From positions 1 through 5,758 of the forward strand of contig JACPMT010000049.1 in assembly GCA_016185815.1 (NCBI GenBank): DNA of 5,758 bases, read 5' to 3'. Numbering within the stretch: the stretch's first letter is position 1; each line of letters opens with the position of its first letter. The notes below the pieces were generated by a model. It made no database searches and was not told the DNA's origin. It worked only from the letters and a program-made list of their open reading frames with translations. The stretch is from Candidatus Woesearchaeota archaeon (GTDB taxonomy: Archaea; Nanobdellota; Nanobdellia; Woesearchaeales; GW2011-AR4). The position numbers and the translations under genes were made by a program. Shown here in pieces: positions 1-5,245 of this stretch.

Positions 1-1127
1 ATAGATGTACCCACAGAAAAAACTCCTTTTGCTGGATCAATATTATCATGAACTAAAGCAAGATGAGGATCTTCAGGATATGTGTTGCTAGCCCCTTTAA
101 CGAACCATACGCCCTGTGCGGTTCCAGGATTGTCTTGTGCAACCTCACCGCAGACTGGCTCTGCAGTTCTTTTGACATCGCTAGAACCCAGCAGAGATTT
201 TAACTGCGCCTCTATATTTACAGTGAAATAATCCAAAGGGCACACTCTGTGTAATGGATCCTCGTACCAACGCTTTGGGTTGGCATATACAAGCTCTTGA
301 GTTCGCAAATCAGCTAAGCCAAAATCAGAAGATCCGCTTGCTGTGCCTATGGGTTCGCCGCCGGCAACAGATACCGGAGAAAAGTAGAAATCTTTCTCGC
401 AATTCTTGTAATGAATCCCTCCTGTATCATATTCTTCGCAATTATCCGGTTGTGCAAAACTTTGCAATAGCTTCTCGGACAATGATGTAAGATGGATAAA
501 ATATCCCCTTACTTCTGTACATACTGTAAAATCCAACTTATAATCTTTTATCTGACGTCCCTTCATCGTATATTCAGAGGAACCAATCCTTGTAACCCAA
601 AGATTACCAGGGGAAACAACTGGTGCATTAGAGCTCGACTCGTCTCCACTAAATCCTTTTAAGTGAAAATACAGATGATTTGTGGGAAACGTATGTCCGG
701 AAGGGTTTAGATTGCCAAGAGGGACAATATTCTGCAATTCCGAGATTGGAATATGCGAAACAGTAAATAATTCTTTTTTATCGCCGCATGACGGAGTTCC
801 TGAAATTATGCTTCGCCTGTCGTCTTTTGCTTGTTCCATTTGTTGCGCTGCATCCAACTCCGGGAAATTTTGCTTGCATCTTTCGCAGAATAGTTTTCTT
901 TCCTGTTCAGGTATAAAGCTGCAATCGGGCGGCAAAGGGTATCTTTTACAGTCTTCCAAAAAATGATTATCTTTTTGTGACTGGGGCTGGACTTGTGATT
1001 GATTTTCTTCTTTAGATGGCTGGGCGATTATTAAATCCTCAGTTTGTGGTTTCTCAGAAACACAGCCACTGATGAAAATTATAATACCTAACAAAATTAT
1101 AAGAAAAAAGTAGCGTTTTAGCCTCAT
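1..1127 (-). CDS. Partial exported lipoprotein with Cys-motif and degenerate M23-like beta-barrel region
   Basis: I translated the minus strand from an ATG at 1127 and found 375 codons with no stop; the frame runs off the left edge, so the C-terminus is missing. Residues 1-22 form a lipoprotein signal: basic MRLKR, a hydrophobic core, then the lipobox ISGC with Cys22 as the lipid-modified residue. Residues 23-55 are a Q/S/E-rich linker. Four cysteines follow (C60, C69, C81, C84; spacing x8, x11, x2). From about 130 there is a globular domain containing PLGNLNPSGHTFPTNH (136-151), a stretch like the 'HLssL' of M23 peptidases (212-217), a GGEPIGTASG turn (256-265) like the M23 'Gq.IG..G' strand, and a conserved-looking DFGLAD (268-273). 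The canonical M23 HxH metal site is not seen, so peptidase activity is doubtful. Likely tethered outside the membrane; function unknown. A second ATG at 1134 is out of frame. Confidence 0.85.
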   Translation of the reverse strand, partial: MRLKRYFFLIILLGIIIFISGCVSEKPQTEDLIIAQPSKEENQSQVQPQSQKDNHFLEDCKRYPLPPDCSFIPEQERKLFCERCKQNFPELDAAQQMEQAKDDRRSIISGTPSCGDKKELFTVSHIPISELQNIVPLGNLNPSGHTFPTNHLYFHLKGFSGDESSSNAPVVSPGNLWVTRIGSSEYTMKGRQIKDYKLDFTVCTEVRGYFIHLTSLSEKLLQSFAQPDNCEEYDTGGIHYKNCEKDFYFSPVSVAGGEPIGTASGSSDFGLADLRTQELVYANPKRWYEDPLHRVCPLDYFTVNIEAQLKSLLGSSDVKRTAEPVCGEVAQDNPGTAQGVWFVKGASNTYPEDPHLALVHDNIDPAKGVFSVGTS

Positions 1128-1149
1128 AACCCATGCTACTAAATTTGTA

Positions 1150-1157
1150 TTTTATTA
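1150..1157 (-). promoter_or_regulatory. TATA-like box for the lipoprotein gene
   Basis: On the minus strand the 41-base gap between the glycosylase stop and the lipoprotein ATG contains TAATAAAA inside a longer A/T run (1147-1164). Its centre is 26.5 bases before the ATG at 1127, the spacing expected for a leaderless archaeal transcript. The motif is weak and the gap is AT-rich, so chance occurrence is possible. Confidence 0.4.
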
Positions 1158-1168
1158 ATATTTCTTTT

Positions 1169-1867
1169 TCACTTCAAAATCCTTCCATTCTTTCTACTCC
1201 AAAGCAATAAATCCAATTCATCCATGTCAATGCCAACATCTTTAGAGAAATCAATGAATTTTTGTTCAATTTCTAAATATTCTTTGTTGTTTTTTGGCTT
1301 TTCGTTTGTTTTCAGTATTCCAAACTCATGCATTGAGTTTATTATGTGCTTGTCCAGTATTGCATAGCCCCTAAATCCTGTATTCCTAAGAAAATGAGAT
1401 GCTTCCTTATAGGCAAGCCCTTTAATGTCTTTGTTCAGTGCAAAGAAATCCCTTAATTCCTTTTTGTTTTTAAATGATTTTATCTTGTTTTTAAATTGGA
1501 AATTCAATGAATTTTTCAAATAATTCCTTGTGTGGACAATATGTGCAGGTCTTACATTGTTAAAGCGATAAATCCCTTCAAGCCTTCTTGTCATATCTTC
1601 TGCAGCTCCATTGATCAATACATTCCTAACAGCATCAACTGCTTTCAAACCCATTTCAGCGCTTGTATTGGCTGTGAAAATGCAGAAAGCTAATTCTTCA
1701 AATAACCTGTAGTCATCTTTTGTTTCAACTTTTGATAAAACTAATTCATTATCCCTATAAAACCACGAATAAGGTTCGTTGAAGAATTTTTCAAATTGCC
1801 GCAATCTTTCCATTATCTTATCCTTTTTATTGATGTACTCAGCCTCTAATTTTTCTATGTTATCCAT
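1169..1867 (-). CDS. ogg: Ogg2-type 8-oxoguanine DNA glycosylase/AP lyase
   Basis: This is a bifunctional base-excision repair enzyme that removes 8-oxoguanine from DNA and nicks the abasic site by beta-elimination through a lysine Schiff base. The 232-residue protein shows the helix-hairpin-helix and Gly/Asp signature of the Ogg2 family: GLAYKEASHFLRNTGF at 150-165, with K154 as the expected Schiff-base lysine, then AILDKHI at 169-175 with D172 as the catalytic aspartate. An N-terminal helical segment carries ELAFCIFTANTSA (58-70), also typical. The protein ends in LLLWSRKNGRILK; the terminal lysine (K232) matches the family, in which the C-terminal lysine contacts the damaged base in archaeal structures. 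It is slightly longer than many Ogg2 enzymes, with about 20 extra N-terminal residues forming a charged helix. It sits 17 bases after the YdjM-like gene but has its own TATA-like box. Confidence 0.95.
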   Translation of the reverse strand: MDNIEKLEAEYINKKDKIMERLRQFEKFFNEPYSWFYRDNELVLSKVETKDDYRLFEELAFCIFTANTSAEMGLKAVDAVRNVLINGAAEDMTRRLEGIYRFNNVRPAHIVHTRNYLKNSLNFQFKNKIKSFKNKKELRDFFALNKDIKGLAYKEASHFLRNTGFRGYAILDKHIINSMHEFGILKTNEKPKNNKEYLEIEQKFIDFSKDVGIDMDELDLLLWSRKNGRILK

Positions 1868-1884
1868 AAATATAGGTTTATTTG

Positions 1885-2385
1885 CTATCTTTTAAACTTT
1901 GTTGTAGCTTTCTTCCCTTTAGACCTGTTATATGCAATAAGAATAAAAACAACCATCAAACTTCCATAATTCAATAACATAAACCATGGATTGCTCCAGC
2001 TTATTCCGTTGAACTTGTAGTCTGACAAGGGCCACAGGAAAGGAGTTGGGAAGTACCTGAATGAATGAGTTGGTATGTCTATCAAAATATGAATCCCCCA
2101 AGCTGTCAAAGGCCAAAACCATTTTTTTGTGAATAAGTAAACAAGGATAAAAATAACGCCAAACATTACAAGGCTGTGGGTCATGTTGTAGGCTGCAAAA
2201 AGCCACTCAGGCAATGAATCTACTGCAGGCGGCCCACTGTGAAAATTCCCATTAAACAAATTCATTGCAAAGACAATCCCGAATGACAAAAAATCCGGAA
2301 GCAGGCCAAAAAGTGTTGCAAGCCAGACATATTTCTTCTTATTAAAGACTGCATAGCTCCACAATCCATGTGCAAAGATGTCCAT
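1885..2385 (-). CDS. YdjM-like membrane-bound metal-dependent hydrolase family protein
   Basis: A 166-residue integral membrane protein with about four hydrophobic segments (roughly 20-42, 62-85, 90-105 and 134-152) and a basic C-terminal tail (KGKKATTKFKR). Histidines and acids are placed as in the YdjM/LexA-binding-type 'membrane-bound metal-dependent hydrolase' family: MDIFAHGLW at the N-terminus (D2, H6), LLPD (D31), MTHS (H70), and HILIDIPTHS (H99, D103, H107). These are candidate metal ligands at the membrane face; substrate unknown, and the family's hydrolase activity is itself poorly established. The ATG follows the methyltransferase stop by a single base, and no TATA-like element lies at the expected distance upstream, so translation probably depends on co-transcription with that gene. 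Confidence 0.75.
   Translation of the reverse strand: MDIFAHGLWSYAVFNKKKYVWLATLFGLLPDFLSFGIVFAMNLFNGNFHSGPPAVDSLPEWLFAAYNMTHSLVMFGVIFILVYLFTKKWFWPLTAWGIHILIDIPTHSFRYFPTPFLWPLSDYKFNGISWSNPWFMLLNYGSLMVVFILIAYNRSKGKKATTKFKR
1891..1896 (-). promoter_or_regulatory. TATA-like box for the glycosylase gene
   Basis: Minus-strand TTTAAA (within GTTTAAAAG) is centred 26.5 bases before the glycosylase ATG at 1867 and overlaps the last codons of the upstream YdjM-like gene. The position fits a leaderless transcript starting at the ATG, so the repair gene may be transcribed independently of the pair upstream. Confidence 0.45.
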
Positions 2386-2386
2386 T

Positions 2387-2944
2387 TTATTTCAACTTTA
2401 ATGTAAACTCTACGCCACTTCCAATTGGAACCAAAACGCTTCTCAAATTTTTATGGTTTCTTACGTAGATTAAGTAATCCTCCATGTACTTTTCAAACAT
2501 TATTGCATTATCGGCTACAATCACCGCATTTTTCGTCAATTTAGGATAAGCTAATTTGAAATAATTGATATAGTCTTCTTTTAAAGCATCCAAAAACAGA
2601 AAATCAAACTTGCCTTTTAGTTTTGGAATTTCTTCTAAAGCATCACCATGCACGATTTTTATATTGCTTAATTTAGCTCTTTTGAAATTTTCAGCTGCCA
2701 TCTTTATTTTATGCTTTGCTATATCAATTGTTGTAACCTTTCCATTGTTTTGCTTTACTGCCTCTGCAAGCCAGATTGCAGAGTAGCCATTAGAAGTTCC
2801 AACCTCTAGAATATTTTTTGCTTTGCTGATTAAGACAAGGATATAAAAAAATTCGCCTGTATCGGGAGATATATTCCAATATCCATCATGCTTTCTTCCA
2901 AAAACTTCAAGTTCGTTCAACAATCTTTTTGTTGATTCATTCAT
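2387..2944 (-). CDS. SAM-dependent O-methyltransferase (class I, COMT-like)
   Basis: A 185-residue Rossmann-fold methyltransferase of the O-methyltransferase family 3 type (catechol/caffeoyl-CoA O-methyltransferase relatives). Numbered from the MNEST start: SAM motif I is LEVGTSNGYSA (46-56); the acidic ribose-binding residue is D74 in TTIDI; GDALEEIP (100-107) supplies D101; and D119 (FLFLDA), D145 and N146 (VADNA) match the three metal ligands of COMT-type enzymes. Acceptor unknown. Start choice: an upstream in-frame ATG at 2980 would give 197 residues and overlap the transporter end by 35 bases. I prefer 2944, because it follows the transporter TAA by one base, is preceded by TTATAAAA centred 25.5 bases upstream, and gives a family-like N-terminus. 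It forms a tight pair with the YdjM-like gene downstream. Confidence 0.9.
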   Translation of the reverse strand: MNESTKRLLNELEVFGRKHDGYWNISPDTGEFFYILVLISKAKNILEVGTSNGYSAIWLAEAVKQNNGKVTTIDIAKHKIKMAAENFKRAKLSNIKIVHGDALEEIPKLKGKFDFLFLDALKEDYINYFKLAYPKLTKNAVIVADNAIMFEKYMEDYLIYVRNHKNLRSVLVPIGSGVEFTLKLK

Positions 2945-2945
2945 T

Positions 2946-3242
2946 TTATACAATTCTTCCAAGGTTTTTATAATCAACATTCTTCTTCATCAAATAATAA
3001 AATACTATTGTACCTATCAAAACAATAATTGCTGACGAAACAAAGACAAAAGCTAAGCTTGTCGCTAACATTATAAGACCAGCAACTATTGGCCCTATGC
3101 CCCCACCAATCCCGAATGCAGTGTTAAACAAGCCCATCACAGAGCCCATTCCTAGCTTTTTGCCGAGCTGAGCTGTTATAGCACTTCCAGCTGGTATTGA
3201 AATTGCAGAACCCAAGCCCATCAATATGTTGAACAAAAGCAA
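2946..3242 (-). CDS. MFS transporter, C-terminal fragment (broken gene)
   Basis: This frame encodes the last third of an MFS transporter, about TM10 to TM12: LLFNILMGLGSAISIPAGS (TM10), then the cytoplasmic QLGKKLGMGS, GIGGGIGPIVAGLIM (TM11), and a final hydrophobic segment before a charged tail. It is one base out of phase with the N-terminal fragment and overlaps it. The only start available is TTG at 3242; the frame is open back to 3299, where codons reading WNYSGFYT directly before LLLFNILMG look like genuine TM9 sequence. That means it is the continuation of the same gene rather than an independent one. It has no promoter or ribosome binding site of its own, and is probably not translated as a functional protein unless the break is an assembly error. 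Confidence 0.8.
   Translation of the reverse strand: MLLFNILMGLGSAISIPAGSAITAQLGKKLGMGSVMGLFNTAFGIGGGIGPIVAGLIMLATSLAFVFVSSAIIVLIGTIVFYYLMKKNVDYKNLGRIV
2966..2973 (-). promoter_or_regulatory. TATA-like box for the methyltransferase/YdjM-like pair
   Basis: Minus-strand TTATAAAA lies in the last codons of the transporter, centred 25.5 bases before the ATG at 2944. It supports the shorter methyltransferase start and a leaderless transcript. The upstream alternative ATG at 2980 has no comparable element at that spacing. Confidence 0.5.
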
Positions 3243-4030
3243 TGTGTAAAAGCCGCTATAATTCCAAAATATCGCTGTAACAAAGAAGATGCAAGCAGAT
3301 TAGCACTCACCACAAACCCAATCTGGAAAACAGTTACATTTATCCTTTCAGCAATCAATGGAAGAAATCCCATTAAAGCCGCTATTCCATAAGCATTCAT
3401 AACTCTGAAAATAATCATTGCCTGCATTGTCTTGTCCTTCAGTATGGTTTTGAATGAGGATGGCTTTACGTTTTTGTGGGCATTAATCTCCGGCAGCATG
3501 AATATAAGCAACAGAAGCGACAAAAAGCTTATTGCTCCCATTGCATAGAATGCAGCATTCATGTGCCACAGGTCATGCAAAGCTCCTCCTATGACCGGGC
3601 CAACAGCAAGCCCCATGAAAAAAGCAATTGTAAAAGTCCCAAGATACTTGCCTTCCTGATTCTTTGGCGCTATATCGCCAATATAAGCCATTGAAATCGG
3701 CAGCACCATTGCGCTTGCAAGCCCGTGTAAGAACCTCACTATTGTTAATGATGTTGTTGTGGATGCAGCAGCATAAAAGAATGATAAAACAGTATAGCCT
3801 GTTAACCCGATAAGCAAAAGATTCTTTCTTCCTTTAAAATCCGAGATTCTTCCGATTAAAGGCGTGAACAAAGCCCTTGACAGGGTGAAAGAGCCAAAAA
3901 TCAGACCAATCATCAAGCCGTTTGCCCCAAGGTCTTTTGCGTAGATTGCCATGAACGGCTCTATTATGCCTGCGCCAAGCATTGTTGCAAAGACTGCAAT
4001 GAACAAAACCGTGAAAATCCGCTTTTCCAT
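3221..4030 (-). CDS. MFS transporter (DHA1 drug:H+ antiporter type), N-terminal fragment (broken gene)
   Basis: The 269-residue frame covers the first eight membrane segments of a proton-driven efflux transporter. Visible MFS features: motif A in the TM2-TM3 loop, GRISDFKGRKN (60-70); a motif-B-like RFLHGLASA (99-107) in TM4; and the antiporter motif C, MGLAVGPVIGGAL (139-151), in TM5. A charged central loop follows TM6 (about 181-202), as expected between the two six-helix halves. Homology-like sequence ends near LLASSLLQ (246-252). The remaining residues (FTHCFCSTY) are out-of-frame reading of the downstream coding sequence, so the true protein continues in the other frame. The combined locus would encode about 360 residues against about 390 usual for the family, so the second motif-A-like loop (TM8-TM9) is missing. 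Substrate cannot be predicted. Confidence 0.88.
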   Translation of the reverse strand: MEKRIFTVLFIAVFATMLGAGIIEPFMAIYAKDLGANGLMIGLIFGSFTLSRALFTPLIGRISDFKGRKNLLLIGLTGYTVLSFFYAAASTTTSLTIVRFLHGLASAMVLPISMAYIGDIAPKNQEGKYLGTFTIAFFMGLAVGPVIGGALHDLWHMNAAFYAMGAISFLSLLLLIFMLPEINAHKNVKPSSFKTILKDKTMQAMIIFRVMNAYGIAALMGFLPLIAERINVTVFQIGFVVSANLLASSLLQRYFGIIAAFTHCFCSTY

Positions 4031-4052
4031 AACAAATTAGAATTTTAATGTG

Positions 4053-4060
4053 TTTTTAAG
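4053..4060 (-). promoter_or_regulatory. TATA-like box for the transporter gene
   Basis: Minus-strand CTTAAAAA in the 35-base gap after the MaoC gene is centred 26.5 bases before the transporter ATG at 4030. The spacing suits leaderless transcription; the match to a TATA box is moderate. Confidence 0.4.
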
Positions 4061-4065
4061 GATTG

Positions 4066-4479
4066 TTATAAAGGTTTATAAAATGCCTTGAATGTCCCTT
4101 GTACATAAACAGTGTCATTGCTCCTTGCTTCGACTGAAAGATCAATTATTTTCCTATCTCTTCCAATTACCCTTTCAATTTTAATTTTTAATTCTACTGG
4201 CTTACCAACATACAAAACACGCTTGAAATTTACATGCTTTTCAAGTATCATTGCACCAAAAGGAAATTCGCTGCTTGCAATGCCAACTAAAGTCCCTTCA
4301 ATTAAGCCGCCCGGAACAACTGTTCTTTCCAAACCTTTTTGTACGGCAAAATCAGGATTTGTATGAATTGGATTGGTATCTTGTACTAAAGAAACATAAG
4401 CAGAAATTGCGTCTTGGTCAAATGTTTTTTGTACTGTTTTCTCGTACCCTGCTGTTAATTGATCAATTGTCAAAACCAT
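4066..4479 (-). CDS. MaoC-like hot-dog dehydratase ((R)-specific enoyl-CoA hydratase type)
   Basis: A 137-residue single hot-dog domain protein, the normal size for one MaoC/PhaJ domain. The hydratase signature is intact: DTNPIH at 34-39, where D34 and H39 correspond to the catalytic Asp/His pair of (R)-specific enoyl-CoA hydratases, followed by NPDFAVQKGLERTVVPGGLIEG (41-62). The usual 'ahG' histidine position reads PGG, a mild deviation. The C-terminal half has the family's F-x-x-V-x-x-G-K-P-V-E-L-K-I strand pattern (85-99). The protein probably hydrates or dehydrates an acyl thioester in the cytoplasm. No other fatty-acid or polyketide gene is in view, so the substrate (CoA, ACP or other) is open. 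It lies 9 bases after the hydrolase stop and has its own strong TATA box inside that gene. Confidence 0.88.
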   Translation of the reverse strand: MVLTIDQLTAGYEKTVQKTFDQDAISAYVSLVQDTNPIHTNPDFAVQKGLERTVVPGGLIEGTLVGIASSEFPFGAMILEKHVNFKRVLYVGKPVELKIKIERVIGRDRKIIDLSVEARSNDTVYVQGTFKAFYKPL

Positions 4480-4488
4480 ACATAAAAG

Positions 4489-5052
4489 TTATTTAGGAAT
4501 GTTTATAAATTTTGTTACGAGTTCAAGCAATTCAAGAAATTTTTCATAGCCTGCTTTTTTGTTCAAGTGGCCGCCGTTATGGATAACATTCAATTCAGCA
4601 TCCAGAATTCCAGCAAGCTCCTCATTTATTTCTAGTGGGATGTATGGATCATTGTCGGATGCAATAACAAAAAATTTTCTGCAATTTTGCTTTATTTTGC
4701 TCCAGTTAAACTTCCTGCCGACAAACGTTTTGTTTAATTCATCAAATTCATTGTTTATGAGTTTATGATATCCTGCAACTAAAAATGCAGCCTTTATTTT
4801 TTTGTCTGTTTGCTCAAGATAATCAAGAATAAACGCAGCTCCCAAGCTATGCCCTATCAAAACCGTTTCATTTTTTATTTTGCCTTTGTATTTTGAAATT
4901 ATTCTTAACCAGCTTTCCCTTGTCTGGTCAAGCGGAGTAGGGAATTTTGGAACAATAACTTCAAAGCCTCTTTTCTCAAGCTCTTTCTTAATCCAAGGAA
5001 ACCAATTGGCTTCTGGGTTTGAGTAAACGCCGTGTATTATTATGAAGTTCAT
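4489..5052 (-). CDS. RBBP9/YdeN-like serine hydrolase (alpha/beta fold)
   Basis: A 187-residue alpha/beta hydrolase matching the compact RBBP9/YdeN family in length and motif order. FIIIHG (3-8) is the first strand with the oxyanion loop. GHSLG (67-71) is the nucleophile elbow with Ser69. ASDNDPYIP (131-139) carries the acid, D133 or D135, and NGGHLN (159-164) gives catalytic His162. The complete triad suggests an active cytoplasmic esterase, thioesterase or peptidase-like enzyme; there is no signal peptide and the natural substrate is unknown, as for most of the family. The neighbouring MaoC-type enzyme acts on acyl thioesters, so a link through acyl groups is possible but is inference only. 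The ATG at 5052 is supported by a TATA box at leaderless spacing. Confidence 0.92.
   Translation of the reverse strand: MNFIIIHGVYSNPEANWFPWIKKELEKRGFEVIVPKFPTPLDQTRESWLRIISKYKGKIKNETVLIGHSLGAAFILDYLEQTDKKIKAAFLVAGYHKLINNEFDELNKTFVGRKFNWSKIKQNCRKFFVIASDNDPYIPLEINEELAGILDAELNVIHNGGHLNKKAGYEKFLELLELVTKFINIPK
4502..4509 (-). promoter_or_regulatory. TATA box for the MaoC-like gene
   Basis: TTTATAAA (a perfect palindrome) lies in the final codons of the hydrolase gene, centred 26.5 bases before the MaoC ATG at 4479. On the minus strand the longer 12-base string AAAATTTATAAA is identical to that at the hydrolase promoter (5075-5086), which strengthens the call. Confidence 0.6.
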
Positions 5053-5074
5053 TTTTTGTGCATAAATTAGCGTA

Positions 5075-5082
5075 TTTATAAA
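5075..5082 (-). promoter_or_regulatory. TATA box for the serine hydrolase gene
   Basis: TTTATAAA is centred 26.5 bases before the ATG at 5052, preceded on the minus strand by an A-rich stretch (GTAAAAT). There is no Shine-Dalgarno sequence before the ATG. This is the clearest promoter in the window and fits a leaderless mRNA. Confidence 0.6.
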
Positions 5083-5107
5083 TTTTACATTGTTGAATGC
5101 TTTGAGA

Positions 5108-5123
5108 TTTGATTAAAATCAAA
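5108..5123. promoter_or_regulatory. Perfect inverted repeat between divergent promoters (possible operator)
   Basis: TTTGATT-AA-AATCAAA forms 7-base perfect arms around a 2-base centre. It sits in the 193-base intergenic region, upstream of the hydrolase TATA box and about 80 bases before the TATA-like box of the plus-strand gene. A dimeric regulator could bind here, but the region is very AT-rich and a chance palindrome cannot be excluded. Confidence 0.25.
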
Positions 5124-5203
5124 AAATAAATTTATCTGTAATACTATGTTTATATAATTGTTACTACTTATCTAAAACTAAAAATAAATAAGTCAATAGA
5201 AAA

Positions 5204-5212
5204 TTATTTATA
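5204..5212 (+). promoter_or_regulatory. TATA-like box for the EF-hand protein gene
   Basis: TTATTTATA followed by GGGG is the best TATA candidate before the plus-strand gene. Its centre is about 37 bases before the ATG at 5246, so transcription would start near 5235 and leave a leader of about 10 bases with no Shine-Dalgarno motif. This differs from the leaderless spacing of the minus-strand genes. Confidence 0.4.
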
Positions 5213-5245
5213 GGGGTTCTAGTAGATTTACTTAATATAAACAAA

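Noticed and set aside
254..490. Open frame on the plus strand within the left third of the window
   Set aside because: It lies antisense to the lipoprotein gene, its translation has no recognisable domain or coherent composition, and the minus-strand frame here is open through the entire region with clear protein motifs.
682..966. Cysteine/serine-rich plus-strand open frame
   Set aside because: Shadow of the lipoprotein gene on the opposite strand; no start signal, and the apparent cysteines are reverse complements of codons in the Cys-motif region.
1128..1168. Transcription terminator between the glycosylase and the lipoprotein gene
   Set aside because: The minus-strand sequence after the glycosylase stop is A-rich rather than T-rich and has no hairpin, so it reads better as a promoter than a terminator.
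1928..2206. Second minus-strand frame inside the YdjM-like gene
   Set aside because: Overlaps a membrane protein with well-placed His/Asp motifs; the alternative frame shows no domain or promoter.
3221..3299. Programmed ribosomal frameshift joining the two transporter fragments
   Set aside because: No slippery heptamer or following structure is evident, and frameshifting alone would still leave out about 25-30 residues of the TM8-TM9 region, so loss of sequence explains the data better.
4112..4496. Plus-strand open frames opposite the MaoC-like gene
   Set aside because: They are antisense to a gene with an intact catalytic signature and have no start context or recognisable product.
4559..4768. 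Plus-strand open frame opposite the serine hydrolase
   Set aside because: It is antisense to a complete Ser/Asp/His hydrolase; its composition is that of reverse-complement reading.
5053..5245. Small RNA or attachment site in the divergent intergenic region
   Set aside because: Apart from TATA-like boxes and one short palindrome I see no stable stem, tRNA-like arms or direct repeats; the A/T bias is what an archaeal promoter region would show.
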